Positions 45,403 to 55,094 of a DNA stretch of 64,000 bases are shown here, in pieces (position 1 is the first letter of the stretch; every line of letters begins with the position of its first letter). The stretch comes from Chloroflexota bacterium (lineage in GTDB: Bacteria > Chloroflexota > Anaerolineae > UBA2200). The translations under genes and the position numbers were made by a program. The stretch covers positions 310,001-374,000 of the forward strand of contig JACIWX010000001.1 in the NCBI GenBank assembly GCA_014360755.1, read 5' to 3'. The notes under the pieces were generated by a model. It was not told the DNA's origin. It did no database searches and saw only the letters and a list, made by a program, of their open reading frames with translations.

Positions 45403-47340
45403 TCACGGTCGGTGCGACGTAGGCGAGAAACTCCTCATCGCTATTGGCAGGTAGAGATGGTTTGGAGCAAGGTATAGAATCAGCAGTCCTCCATCCCCGT
45501 CAGCGACGTAGATGCGGTTCCTCGCTACCGCCACGGCATAGGCATTCCCCACTACATAGAAACCAGCTTCGATGGGAGCGGTCGGGTTGGCAATATTAAT
45601 GATGCGCAGACCTCCATCGTAATCGGCGATGTAGGCATAGTTTTCCGCTACTGCCACGCCATAAGCAGCCCCAGGCGTGTCGTAAATGCCGGCTAGAGAT
45701 GGTTTGGCTGGGTTGGCCACCCTGATGATGCACAAAGCGCCAATCCCATCAGCGACGTAGGCATAATCCCCTGCCACTGCAACCTCATAGGCCCACCCTG
45801 GCGTATCGTAGAAGCCAGTCTGGTATGGGGCAGCAGGGTTGGTGATATTGATAATACGCAGGCCGCTGCCCCCATCGGCGACATAGGCATAGTTCCCCGC
45901 TAGCGCCACGCTCCCGGCATTCCCCGGTGTGTCATAGAAGCCGACTTCAGTTGGGGCAGCAGGGTTGGTGATATTGATGATACGCAAACCGCTACTCCCA
46001 TCAGCGATGTAGGCATAGTTCCCGGCTAGCGCCACATCAATGGCGCACCCTGGCGTGTCGTAGAAGCCAGCCTGATACGGGGCGGCAGGGTTGGCCACAT
46101 TGATGACCCGTAAGCCCGCCCAGTCGTCGGCGATGTACGCATAGTGCCCCGCTACCGCCACACCCCAGGCAGACCCAGGCGTGTCGTTGGAGCCGGCCTC
46201 GGTGGGGGCCATCGGGTTGGCCACGTTGATAATGCGCAGGCCGCCTTCCCTTGCAGCCACGTAGGCATAGTTCCCCGCCACCGCTACATCGTAGAGCTCC
46301 CCCGTCGTGTCGTAGAAGCCGGTCTGATACGGAAGAGCAGGGTTGGCCACATTGATGATGCGCAGGCCAGCCCAGAAATCAGCGACGTAAGCGTAGTTGC
46401 CCGCTACCGCCACATCCCGGGCCCATCCTGGCGTGTCGTAGAAAGCGACCTCAGTGGGTACCGCGGGGTTGGTCACGTTTATGATGCGCAACCCCATCAC
46501 ACTATCGACGACATAGGCATAGTTCCCTGCTACCGCCACACCATTGGCATATCTCAGCGTGTCATAGGAGCCGACTTCAGTCGGTGCGGCGGGATTGGAC
46601 ACGTTGATAATGCGCAGGCCACTGTCCCGGTCAGCGACGTAGGCATAGTTGCCCGCCACGGCCACGTTCCAGGCATCCCCTGGTGTGTCGTAGAAGCCAA
46701 CCTCGGTCGGGGCGGCAGGATTGGACACGTTGATAATGCGCAGGCCACTACCACCGTCGGCGACATAGGCATAGTTCCCTGCTACCGTCACACCCCAGGC
46801 ACCCCCCGGTGTGTCATAGAAACCGACTTCGGTCGGGGCAATCGGGCTGGCAATGTTGATGATGCGCAGACCTGTATCGTAATCGGCAACGTAGGCATAG
46901 TTCCCGGCTACCGCCACATCCCGGGCCCACCCTGGCGTGTCGTAGAAGCCAGTCTGGTACGGAGCGGCCGGGTTGGCCACGTTGATGATGCGTAGGCCAC
47001 CATCCCCCCAATTGGCAACGTAAACGTGGTTGCCTGCTACGGCTATCCCTTTAACTATGTCAGGCAGGATGCCTGTCTGCCCGACAACGATAGGTTTGGT
47101 GGGGTTGGAGATATTCAAGATAACCAGCCGCGGTCCCACGCCGATGTAGGCATAGTTGCCTTGTACCGCCACATCGGGAGTGTTACCCCCAATCTGGCCC
47201 ATCAGTCCCACGTTCTGGCTCTGTTGGGCTCGCGCTTCCGGCCCCTTTCCCGATATCGGTGGAGAGGAAAAAGATACCATCGCCGAACTCAGGCAAAGTA
47301 CTAGGCTCATCACCACGATAGTAGACGGTCGCATTTTCAT
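45403..47340 (-). CDS. Secreted LVIVD-repeat beta-propeller protein
   Basis: A 645-residue exported protein. After the signal peptide (about 1-38) come 14 consecutive LVIVD repeats of 42-43 residues, of the form [20 protein letters not shown] with [14 protein letters not shown] following. Thirteen are complete and the last is partial. Fourteen blades would make two seven-bladed propellers. The protein ends [18 protein letters not shown], a version of the shared Leu-Pro motif with a short tail. AGGAGG precedes the ATG. Such propellers are usually binding surfaces, and no catalytic residues are seen. It is the distal gene of a run of seven, six of which encode exported proteins. Confidence 0.87.
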   Translation of the reverse strand: MKMRPSTIVVMSLVLCLSSAMVSFSSPPISGKGPEARAQQSQNVGLMGQIGGNTPDVAVQGNYAYIGVGPRLVILNISNPTKPIVVGQTGILPDIVKGIAVAGNHVYVANWGDGGLRIINVANPAAPYQTGFYDTPGWARDVAVAGNYAYVADYDTGLRIINIASPIAPTEVGFYDTPGGAWGVTVAGNYAYVADGGSGLRIINVSNPAAPTEVGFYDTPGDAWNVAVAGNYAYVADRDSGLRIINVSNPAAPTEVGSYDTLRYANGVAVAGNYAYVVDSVMGLRIINVTNPAVPTEVAFYDTPGWARDVAVAGNYAYVADFWAGLRIINVANPALPYQTGFYDTTGELYDVAVAGNYAYVAAREGGLRIINVANPMAPTEAGSNDTPGSAWGVAVAGHYAYIADDWAGLRVINVANPAAPYQAGFYDTPGCAIDVALAGNYAYIADGSSGLRIINITNPAAPTEVGFYDTPGNAGSVALAGNYAYVADGGSGLRIINITNPAAPYQTGFYDTPGWAYEVAVAGDYAYVADGIGALCIIRVANPAKPSLAGIYDTPGAAYGVAVAENYAYIADYDGGLRIINIANPTAPIEAGFYVVGNAYAVAVARNRIYVADGDGGLLILYLAPNHLYLPIAMRSFSPTSHRP

Positions 47341-47522
47341 GGCGTACCTCCTTTGTCTTTCTCACACATCTTTGACCCGATAACCACGGTGCTTATCCAT
47401 TACGGCGAGAGAGCGAGGCAATGTGCCGCCACCGCGAACACGGTATCGCGCATGCTTCCAAGTCATCATACGTTACCGTTGCACGGAAGCGCATTGCACC
47501 CCATGGCCCGCTGATGCAGGGG

Positions 47523-50500
47523 CTATCCATCACGGCCGGGGGCTTTCCAGAATGCTTCGCTGCATTGCCCAAGTATATCCCTCCTGCATGTGATTGCAAG
47601 GATTGGTCCATGTGCCGCAGTTGGGCGTGCAGTTATGGAGTAGCCTAGAGTCCTCGAATAGGATGGATTATAGCTGGGGGAGGTTTTCGCGGCCATAGGG
47701 AGGAAAACGTTGTACCCGACGTAAACTAGGACGCTGGCGCTGCCGACCATGCCGTCGCTATCGGTGGCGCTCAGTGTGATCTCATGCCAGCCAGGCGATA
47801 GCGATTGCACCATTATCTCGCTCCCGCCGCCTAGCAAGCCGTCACGGTCAGAGCGCCAGTGCATGGGCAGGTCAGCAACAGGGCTATCCTCCCAGTCAAA
47901 AGCGAAGCCGCTGAATATCAAGGCCGCCCCTGGAGTCACTACTAGCCCGTTCTCCGGCGCCGTGATAAAGACCAGCGGCGGTTTCCGCGCGACAGCAAAT
48001 GCCGCACTGGTCGCCACAGACGTGCGCACCCCATCGGAGGCATACACCCTCACCCGGGCATTCTCGGTGCCAGGGAAATGCTCTCCGCCCACTAATAGCT
48101 CTGACCCCTGCAGGCGAGTGGCGATAACCTCCCAGGTTTCTCCGCCATCGCGGCTAAAGGCTACATCGAACCATAGCGCATCGCCGTCCAAGTCACTCGC
48201 TTGCCAAGCAATGCGGCACTGCTCGTCGGGGAGCCACAGTTCCCCACCGTGAGGCGAGGTTAGCGCTACCGTCGGCTCGTGGGCGCTGACGACCCGCTCT
48301 GCCAAGAGTTGCTCCCCTTGCCAGACCTGAATCCTGGCTGTGTCGGGGTGCCAGGGAAGGATTTCGTAGAAGGGGAGGCTGTCCTCCTGTGTTCCGAGCG
48401 ATGCTGCGCCCGGCAGCAGGCTGTGCGTGATGGCTTGCACGTCAAAACGGCGTTCGAACAGCGTCGAGCCGTTTCCTGCCATCAAGCGCAGTTGATAGTG
48501 ACCCGCGCCTGGCCCGTCCTGTGAGCCGGCAGGCCGCTCCAGGATGGACCACGGATCAAGGCTGGCTCCTGAAGGACTGATTGAGCCCGAGGCAAACAGA
48601 TACGGCTGCAACTGAGCGCTTGACCTCTGCCGAGACTCCATCTGGACGCCTTCTCTATCCTCTCGCGCATTACCTGCCGTTGCCATCGTGCTCCCGCGGT
48701 AGGATAGGATGGCGCGATAGGTGTATTCGGACACCCATTCGTCCTGGCAGTAACTCATCAAGTCGTACGACGACTTGGGCACCACGTAACCGCCGGGGTA
48801 CGATGGCACCTTGCCCCCGGCGGCAAAGTTCCAGTCCCAGCCGTAATCTCCGATGATGGCGCCAGCGTAAGGATACGGTGCAGCATCCGATACCCCACAA
48901 GGGGCATGTCCGCGGTTGAAATTGTGTCCCAGCTCGTGCGCTGCGATGTCGGCGGCGTCCTCCAGGTTTTCGTGGTGCACGGGCACGCGCCCAATCGCTA
49001 CATAGCCAGGTTTCTGCCCAAGGCCGCAGATGCTGCCCTGAGGCATTGTGAACGGAATCATGCCGTACCAGTGCGCATCGGATGGCAGCGAAGTGTTCTT
49101 GTTGCGCAGATCATTGACCTTCCCCAAGAGCGTGCTCCAGCTGCTTTGCTCCGGACCAATTGCCTGGTCCCAGGTGAGCACAGGAGAGGAGGGCACATAC
49201 CACTGGATGTCCCCCACCGGCAGCACCTTTTTCAGGTAGCCTTGCAGGTTTCCAGGCATGCTCCAATCCACGATCTCCTTGTGTCCCCCCTCCGTGTAGT
49301 AGATCCAGATAGGCACAATGCGCAGCGGCGGGGTCGTGACGAAATTGAGGTTGACCGTCTTCTTGTTGTTGGTGTAGTTGCTCTCGGGGATGGTGCCGAA
49401 CGGGTTCACCTCCACTTCCAACGTCCCCGAACTGGACACGCCATACAGATAAAAGTTGAGGGTATCGTTGAACTCTGCCCGGTCGGGGAACAGTTTGGCA
49501 GTGATGGTGGGGTTGATAGCCCAGGCAGTGAGCTGCTGCCCGCCTACGTTGGCGATGGCCTGCGCGGAGACATTGGGTACATCTTGCGTGGAACCGCTTA
49601 CTTGGATGTAGACGCGGGCAAAGGTCATCTTGCCGGCAATCATGGGCACGGCATTGTCCGGGCAGTTGGGGTTGTCCTTGCACTGGATGGACTGTGTCAC
49701 CTCGATGGCATCTACCTGCAGGTCTAGGGCGATGGGCGTGGGAGATTTGGTAGGGGTGGGAGTTACAACCTGCGTGCCCGCTGGGACGTAAACAGTTAGG
49801 TAAGGCGGATGGCTGCCCTCGCGGCTGGAAAAGATGCGCGTCCAGCCAGCGCCCTTTTCCTCGCCCAGCAAAGCCATTCCATAGTTCCAAGCAGGGTGGC
49901 TGACCCACTCTTGGACCAGCGCGGTCACGTCCCAGACTCGGTAGCCCGGGTCCGTGCCCACAACGTGATCGGCAGAGGCAACCAAAGCGTGGCTGGGCTG
50001 TTTGGTCCAGGTGACAGGTGGCAAGAGCCAGCACAACGGTCCCTCGCACCATTCCTCTTGGATGGCATGTACTGCCATGCACACCTTGGCGTCTCCCCCT
50101 GCCTCCTGTAGATAGACGTGTAGGGTGGCTTTCTGCACCTCGGTGCTCCAGTGGATGGCGGAAAGGTCGAAGAGGAGCAGGGCTTGTTCGGACAGGGGAG
50201 CAGCGCCGCCCGTGTAGCTGGTGCGCAGTATGCTGGAGTTCCCATAGTTGCTGCTGGGCGACCATTGGCTGATGTGTGCGTCAGCGCCCGCGGGAAAAGT
50301 CAGAAGCCGTTGGCCGACGAGCGACTGGACGAAGAACTCGTTGCCTTGGTAGGCACCGGGTCCGACCCCCTCAAACTGCAGCCAGCCCTCACTCGTGAAC
50401 CGGGCACCGCTCTCGGACTGTGCACTAGCCACATGGACGTCTTCCGCCCCCAGCGCCAAGTTGAGATAGGGCTCGTCCTCGCCTGCGGGCATCAGCGCTT

Positions 50501-51404
50501 CGAGCACGAAGCGTCCTTGCCGGTCCGTAAGCGTCGCCATGACGAGTGTGCCTATCTCGCAGTGGATCGGTGCTTTCAAGAGATGTACGGGAATGTCGGG
50601 CAGCGGGTGCGTACGGTCGCCCGGCTCACCCAGGTAGACAACCCCGCTGAAGGTACGGTGGATGACCTCGACAGGCTGTGTAGGTGTAGGCGTGTCCGCC
50701 AAACGGGTGTTGGTGGGCGTGGGTGTGCGTGTCAGCGGGACGACGGTGTGGGTAGGGGTGGATGTACGCGTCGGTCCGATGTCAGGACCAATCGGCGTTG
50801 GCGTGTGCGTCGGACCAGTCGGGGTGGCGGTGAGCGTCGGTGGGATGACGGTGGGAGTGGGGGTCGGTGTGTCGGTCGGCGTCGGCACATCCCAGAAAAA
50901 GTTCTCGGCGTATGTCCCTGGGGACGGGTTGTGGAAGCGGATCCAGTTCGCGCTAACGACCTCGCCCCCGGAGCCACTGAACGCCCCTGTAGAGGCGTAG
51001 CTGGGGAGATCCGTCTCAATGATGTTGTAGTACTCGTAAGACCCATCGTCGTCCCACACGGTTAGGCTGAAAGCCCCAGAGCGGTTGGTGGTTGTCTCGC
51101 GGATCCAGGTCCCCATACGTCCGGAGGAGTTGGCGCCGTAGATGGCGACGGTAACGCCGGAAAGGGGGCTGCTATAGTCGCCAGGCTGGCCGCGGTATAC
51201 GTTGCCGCTGAAGGTCCAGGCGGTCAGGGCAGAGTGTACCTCGGCTTCAGAGACGGGGCCGGAGAGAATGGCCAGCGCGGCAGCTACCTGGCTCATCTCA
51301 GGTATCTCTGCAGCAGTCGTTACCCCCGTCCAGGTGCTTCCTGCAATAAGGGCAAGGGCGGCAAGTACAAGAGCCACTGATTTCGAAACTCTGATACTGT
51401 TCAT
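47523..51404 (-). CDS. Secreted metzincin-type metalloprotease
   Basis: A 1293-residue exported protein. In order: signal peptide, SdrD_B-like beta domain (about 65-170), Pro/Thr linker, a second similar domain (about 245-365), a DNRLRE-like domain (about 370-545), a short PT linker and a CARDB-like domain. The catalytic region follows, with HELGHNFNRGH (H823, E824, H827, H833) and a Met-turn candidate SYDLMSYC. The third-turn Gly of classical metzincins is Asn830. Ig-like domains close the protein. The Leu-Pro motif FLPMAAK (1234-1240) is followed by 53 further residues of unusual composition, probably a lost stop. It is translationally coupled to the small gene 1 base upstream. Confidence 0.82.
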   Translation of the reverse strand: MNSIRVSKSVALVLAALALIAGSTWTGVTTAAEIPEMSQVAAALAILSGPVSEAEVHSALTAWTFSGNVYRGQPGDYSSPLSGVTVAIYGANSSGRMGTWIRETTTNRSGAFSLTVWDDDGSYEYYNIIETDLPSYASTGAFSGSGGEVVSANWIRFHNPSPGTYAENFFWDVPTPTDTPTPTPTVIPPTLTATPTGPTHTPTPIGPDIGPTRTSTPTHTVVPLTRTPTPTNTRLADTPTPTQPVEVIHRTFSGVVYLGEPGDRTHPLPDIPVHLLKAPIHCEIGTLVMATLTDRQGRFVLEALMPAGEDEPYLNLALGAEDVHVASAQSESGARFTSEGWLQFEGVGPGAYQGNEFFVQSLVGQRLLTFPAGADAHISQWSPSSNYGNSSILRTSYTGGAAPLSEQALLLFDLSAIHWSTEVQKATLHVYLQEAGGDAKVCMAVHAIQEEWCEGPLCWLLPPVTWTKQPSHALVASADHVVGTDPGYRVWDVTALVQEWVSHPAWNYGMALLGEEKGAGWTRIFSSREGSHPPYLTVYVPAGTQVVTPTPTKSPTPIALDLQVDAIEVTQSIQCKDNPNCPDNAVPMIAGKMTFARVYIQVSGSTQDVPNVSAQAIANVGGQQLTAWAINPTITAKLFPDRAEFNDTLNFYLYGVSSSGTLEVEVNPFGTIPESNYTNNKKTVNLNFVTTPPLRIVPIWIYYTEGGHKEIVDWSMPGNLQGYLKKVLPVGDIQWYVPSSPVLTWDQAIGPEQSSWSTLLGKVNDLRNKNTSLPSDAHWYGMIPFTMPQGSICGLGQKPGYVAIGRVPVHHENLEDAADIAAHELGHNFNRGHAPCGVSDAAPYPYAGAIIGDYGWDWNFAAGGKVPSYPGGYVVPKSSYDLMSYCQDEWVSEYTYRAILSYRGSTMATAGNAREDREGVQMESRQRSSAQLQPYLFASGSISPSGASLDPWSILERPAGSQDGPGAGHYQLRLMAGNGSTLFERRFDVQAITHSLLPGAASLGTQEDSLPFYEILPWHPDTARIQVWQGEQLLAERVVSAHEPTVALTSPHGGELWLPDEQCRIAWQASDLDGDALWFDVAFSRDGGETWEVIATRLQGSELLVGGEHFPGTENARVRVYASDGVRTSVATSAAFAVARKPPLVFITAPENGLVVTPGAALIFSGFAFDWEDSPVADLPMHWRSDRDGLLGGGSEIMVQSLSPGWHEITLSATDSDGMVGSASVLVYVGYNVFLPMAAKTSPSYNPSYSRTLGYSITARPTAAHGPILAITCRRDILGQCSEAFWKAPGRDG

Positions 51405-51405
51405 C

Positions 51406-51606
51406 CTACATTTCCTTTCCTTGGTGTATCTCTACGAAACGGCCCATGAAACTCAGCATGCCATCTACGTCAGAAAATGCGGCGCTTTCTCTACTCTGCA
51501 CATGCTCAATCCGTCCGCGCCAACGTGATTCCGTGGCTGACCGCTCGGTCCATAGGCGCACCACGAAAGTATTCATTACAGAGAGTGCCAGCGAGCCTTG
51601 TTCCAT
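51406..51606 (-). CDS. Small conserved-type protein coupled to the protease
   Basis: A 66-residue cytoplasmic protein. The pattern TFVVRLWTE, ESRWRGRIEHVQSRE and a hydrophobic helix (DVDGMLSFMGRFVEI) resembles small hypothetical proteins I have seen in Chloroflexota and cyanobacteria, of unknown function. AAAGGAG lies 6 bases before the ATG at 51606. Its stop codon is separated by a single base from the protease start, so ribosomes probably reinitiate. It is the only non-secreted product in this run, which makes it a candidate regulator or assembly factor. Confidence 0.65.
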   Translation of the reverse strand: MEQGSLALSVMNTFVVRLWTERSATESRWRGRIEHVQSRESAAFSDVDGMLSFMGRFVEIHQGKEM

Positions 51607-51673
51607 TGTTTTCTCCTTTATCTGCGCTTTGGTGTTTGCAAAGTCTCGTCATCTGCTCCTCCAACTCAGTCGG

Positions 51674-51955
51674 TCACCTCACCACTAGCGGCAGGTGGAT
51701 GCGGTACCCTACGAGCGCTACCTCCCCACCGCCCCAGAAGCCACCAGCCAGGGTGTAGCCCCCGCCGGAGAGCGCCCCCGCATCGGCCTGCCCGACGGTG
51801 CCGCCCAGGCTGTAGGCGCCGCCTTCGCTCCAGGTGTAGCCCCCGCCGTCTATCGTGCTCCAGGTGAGGTCATAGCCGCCGGATTGGGCCAGGGCCGGGA
51901 GGAGCGGGAGCAGGGCCAGGAGCAGCCAGACCAGGTAGCGAAATGGTTTGCCCAT
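51674..51955 (-). CDS. Small secreted GGG-repeat protein with Leu-Pro C-terminus
   Basis: A 93-residue exported protein. A strong signal peptide (YLVWLLLALLPLLPALAQ) precedes a Gly-rich body with the repeated pattern YDLTWSTIDGGGYT, YSLGGTVGQADAGALSGGGYTLAGGFWGGG. The last residues, YRIHLPLVVR, carry the shared Leu-Pro motif and end on it exactly. It begins 10 bases after the upstream stop and is therefore cotranscribed. The body looks like a surface repeat or anchor module; no function can be assigned. Because it is so small it is the best minimal substrate for testing the motif. Confidence 0.8.
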   Translation of the reverse strand: MGKPFRYLVWLLLALLPLLPALAQSGGYDLTWSTIDGGGYTWSEGGAYSLGGTVGQADAGALSGGGYTLAGGFWGGGEVALVGYRIHLPLVVR

Positions 51956-51965
51956 GGCCGCCTCC

Positions 51966-53576
51966 TTATCGCTCGCCGTCGGTGCGGAGGGGTTCGGTTT
52001 TGTGCCGCTCCAGCAGGTCCCGGTTGCGCTGATAGTCCAGTCCCATTTCCGGCGGCTGGCTGTAGCCTTCAGGGTAGAGGTAGGTGCCCTGCTCGTCGGC
52101 CGGCTTGTCCACCTCGGCCTGGACCGGGTGGTCGCGCAGGTTAGGGTCGTTGCGGATGGCGGTCACCTCCCAGGAGACCTTCTTGCCAGGAGCGCCGCCG
52201 GCGATGCGGAAGTTGCTGCCCTGGATTTCCTGGGCGATGTAGAGATTGGGCATCGGCGCGCCGATGGCGGTGAGTTGGTAGCGGAAAGGGCCGGCGTTGA
52301 GGGCTTCAAAGTAGGTCGGCAGGGTGACAACCGCTTCGCCCTGGGCATCCAGCGTGACCACGCCGTTGTAGACATTCTGCACCTCGGGACCTTCCTGGGC
52401 AAAGTGGTAGAGGTAGCGGCCGGCCGGGTCGAGGGGGTGGTCAATCTTGAAGGATTTGCTGCCACCGGCAGAGAAGTTGCCGGTGACACCCACATCTCCC
52501 GAGAAGTACCCGGCCTTGCCGGGAGGGATGGCTGCGCCGTACACGCCAACAGCCGTGTAGCTTGGGGCAGTGGCAGAGCCACACACACCAGTGCCGGAAA
52601 TACTGTCGCTCTTGCCGTACACGCCGTAGGTGAAACCGCTGGTGGCGGAGGCATAGCCGAGCACGCCGAGGCCGTAGGAGCTGGTGGCATAGCCGTACAC
52701 GCCGCGCCAGTGGGCATTTGCATACACGCCGGTGCTGGTACTCTCACCATACACACCGATGTTGTCGCCGCTGGAGGCGGTGGCCTTGCCGAACACGCCG
52801 ATGCCGTCGGTGCTGGCGCTATCCCCCCGGACACCATAGGCGTAGCCGCTGGTGGCGCCGTTCCGGCCGTACACGCCTGCGCCGGCAGGGCTATCGCTCT
52901 CGCCGTACACGCCGTAGGTGGTGCCGCTGGTGGCGTTGGCGTAGCCGCTCACGCCGCGGCCCTCAGGGCTGTTGCTCTCGCCGTACACGCCGCTGGTGGT
53001 GCCGCTGGAGGCAGTGGCCTTGCCGTACACGCCAATGCCGCCAGCGCTCGTGCCCATCACGCCCATGCCCAGCAAATTGGTGGAGGTGTTGTCTCCCATC
53101 ACCACGCTGCCGAGCCCCACCGAGCCTTGAATGCGAGCCCCCGGCCGCAGCCCCAGCGCATAGGGTGCGGCGGTGAGCGCCTGGCGCGGGCTGAGGTTGG
53201 TGTACCTGCCGCTCCCCGCCGGGCAACGCACGGCGACCGCCAGCCAATGGGCATCGCCGGTGAAGACGCTGCCAAAGTCCAGGCTGGTGGTGAAGAGGCC
53301 GTTGCTCACCGGGACGTTGGTCTTGGTCTGGGTCGTGCCGACTTGCGTCCCGCCACTGCCGGCATCCCACAGGCTGAACTGAAAGTCGCAGTTGCCATTG
53401 ACCGGGTTGCCGCCCTGCTTGAGTTGACCCTGGTAGGTGAAAGCGGTGCCCAGGATGGTGGTCTGGACGCCCGCATCCCCCTGATGGCCAGGCTCCTGGG
53501 CCTGGCCCGACCCCACGGTCAGGGCCAGCAACGCCACAGCCAGCAGGCTGCTTAGGAATGTCCATTTGTTTTTCAT
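51966..53576 (-). CDS. Secreted tail-fibre/adhesin-like repeat protein
   Basis: An exported protein of about 536 residues. After a signal peptide comes a domain seen in many bacterial surface proteins (FTYQGQLKQGGNPVNG, GLFTTSLDFGSVFTGDAHWLAVAVRC, LSPRQALTAAPYALGL). A repeat region of roughly 10 units of the type ATSGTTYGVYGESDSPAGAG follows, about residues 150-340. The C-terminal domain includes YLYHFAQEGPEVQNVYNG, VVTLPTYFEALN and a Pro-rich tail; it has no Leu-Pro motif. Two ATG codons stand in tandem; the second (53576) is 6 bases from AGGAGG and was chosen. Probably a trimeric or fibrous surface adhesin. Confidence 0.82.
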   Translation of the reverse strand: MKNKWTFLSSLLAVALLALTVGSGQAQEPGHQGDAGVQTTILGTAFTYQGQLKQGGNPVNGNCDFQFSLWDAGSGGTQVGTTQTKTNVPVSNGLFTTSLDFGSVFTGDAHWLAVAVRCPAGSGRYTNLSPRQALTAAPYALGLRPGARIQGSVGLGSVVMGDNTSTNLLGMGVMGTSAGGIGVYGKATASSGTTSGVYGESNSPEGRGVSGYANATSGTTYGVYGESDSPAGAGVYGRNGATSGYAYGVRGDSASTDGIGVFGKATASSGDNIGVYGESTSTGVYANAHWRGVYGYATSSYGLGVLGYASATSGFTYGVYGKSDSISGTGVCGSATAPSYTAVGVYGAAIPPGKAGYFSGDVGVTGNFSAGGSKSFKIDHPLDPAGRYLYHFAQEGPEVQNVYNGVVTLDAQGEAVVTLPTYFEALNAGPFRYQLTAIGAPMPNLYIAQEIQGSNFRIAGGAPGKKVSWEVTAIRNDPNLRDHPVQAEVDKPADEQGTYLYPEGYSQPPEMGLDYQRNRDLLERHKTEPLRTDGER

Positions 53577-53642
53577 CATACACCTCCTCTTGGATTCTTG
53601 AGCCATCTGCGCGGGCGGAAAGCCTGTCTGTTGAACATGTGG

Positions 53643-55019
53643 TTAAGAGCCATTTCTTACCACCAGCGGCAGGTACAGGTAGAGGCGCTCCGCGTACTCA
53701 TCCGCGCCGATGTCGTAGCCGACGCCGATAGGCCGGGGATCGTCATCCATGTCCACGTTGGGGGCTCCGGCGGCAGATCCGCGGTCAATCGCCGGTGAGT
53801 CGGAGTGGAGGTGAAAATCTGCGGATGCGACGTCCACGAAGCACGGGTCGCCTTCTACGTAATCCTCGCCGTACACTTCGTCCTCGTAGCCGCGATAGCC
53901 GTCAATCAGGTTGTGGTCCACGGTTACGTTGCCGGCAGGGACATCGGCAGCAACGGCGAGCTGAAAGGTCAGGTTCTGGCTGGCAATGTTGTTGCGGATG
54001 ATCACATTCTGCGCCTGGGCGTTGTCGGCGATGATGCCACCGCCCCAGCCCACGCCGTTGTCGTAAAGGGTGTTGTTGATGATGACGATGGTATCCATCG
54101 GGTGGCTGGCCGAACAGCAATACGAGATCTCGATACCGTAGGTGTGGTTACAGTAGGCTATGTTATTTTCCAGCCGAATGTTGGTGAGCAGCCCGCCCAT
54201 CTCGGAGGCGACGGCGAAACCGGCGCTCTCCTCCGAATCGAACACGATGTTGCGGGAGACGGTGATGTCGTGAGTGGGCTTGTCCCAGGCGTCCACGTAG
54301 ATGCCTACGGCGCGGGGGCAGCTGACCACGTTGCCGGTGATCAGTCCGTTAGACGAGCCGTCTTTGGCGTCAATGCCCTCTTTCTGGCAGTCCAGCACTG
54401 AGTTGTCCCGCACTTCAAAGTTGCTGGTACCTGCTACAGTGATGCATTCCTGGCCCCCGCCGACGCCGGCCTGCTCGACCGTATTGCCGGCCACCACAAT
54501 CTGCTGGCTGCCCCACACGCCGATGCCCGATGAGGCGGTGTGGAAAGTGGTGCAGTTCTCGATGGTGATGTGGTCAGAGTTGCGGACCAGAATAGCGGCA
54601 TTGTTGGAGAAGGGGCCGGCGTGGATGACGCGCAAGCCTGTGAGTCGAACCCAGCTTTGCTCGGCAATTTCGAATAAGCCAGCCAGGTCATCGGGTAGAG
54701 CGATGCCACTCCCGTCCAGCGTGGGCGTCTCACCGGGGTAGGCGGCGTAGGTAATCTCGCTGCCTGGGCTGCCGGAGTGCAGCGGGATGATCCGTTCGCG
54801 GTATGTTCCGGCGCGGATATAGACCGTGTCACCCGCGGTCAGGGTATTGGCTGCTTTCTGGATGGTTCGCCAAGGCTGATCTATCGTGCCGGGGTGGTTG
54901 TCGTTGCCGTTGGGGGCCACGTAATAGATACGTCCAGCGCCCCTGGCGCCGGCTGATAGATCGCTGCCGAACGGGAGCAAGACCACGGCCAGGCTCGTGA
55001 GACAGTTCAGTAGTTTCAT
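53643..55019 (-). CDS. Secreted right-handed beta-helix protein
   Basis: A 458-residue exported protein. After the signal peptide comes the DUF1565-like start YYVAPNGNDNHPGTIDQPW, RTIQKAANTLTAGDTVYIRAGTY. A parallel beta-helix with regular INNTLYDNG, ITGNVVSC and VIIRNNIASQ turns follows. Near the end is the DSPAIDRGSA, PIGVGYDIGADEY stretch typical of such proteins. The C-terminus LYLYLPLVVRNGS carries the shared Leu-Pro motif. Helices of this type bind or cleave polysaccharides. No lyase residues could be identified. The ATG at 55019 starts the signal peptide; its ribosome site is weak. Confidence 0.83.
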   Translation of the reverse strand: MKLLNCLTSLAVVLLPFGSDLSAGARGAGRIYYVAPNGNDNHPGTIDQPWRTIQKAANTLTAGDTVYIRAGTYRERIIPLHSGSPGSEITYAAYPGETPTLDGSGIALPDDLAGLFEIAEQSWVRLTGLRVIHAGPFSNNAAILVRNSDHITIENCTTFHTASSGIGVWGSQQIVVAGNTVEQAGVGGGQECITVAGTSNFEVRDNSVLDCQKEGIDAKDGSSNGLITGNVVSCPRAVGIYVDAWDKPTHDITVSRNIVFDSEESAGFAVASEMGGLLTNIRLENNIAYCNHTYGIEISYCCSASHPMDTIVIINNTLYDNGVGWGGGIIADNAQAQNVIIRNNIASQNLTFQLAVAADVPAGNVTVDHNLIDGYRGYEDEVYGEDYVEGDPCFVDVASADFHLHSDSPAIDRGSAAGAPNVDMDDDPRPIGVGYDIGADEYAERLYLYLPLVVRNGS

Positions 55020-55094
55020 CACCGCCGGTGGCCTGCGTCCACGGGCTGAGCGCCAAGGTGGCTGTGGGAATGAGCGTAGCATTGGGGCTCCACG

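Noticed and set aside
46144-46995. A 283-codon frame antisense to the LVIVD repeats
   Set aside because: It mirrors the 126-bp tandem repeats; the product has no signal or domain.
45500-47200. Possible CRISPR or satellite array
   Set aside because: The repeat unit is 126-129 bp, in frame and protein coding (LVIVD blades), with no spacers.
51948-53555. A 535-codon frame antisense to the tail-fibre-like gene
   Set aside because: GC-rich repeats keep the opposite strand open. The sense strand has a signal peptide, ribosome site and recognisable domains; the antisense product is Ala/Val-rich repeats only.
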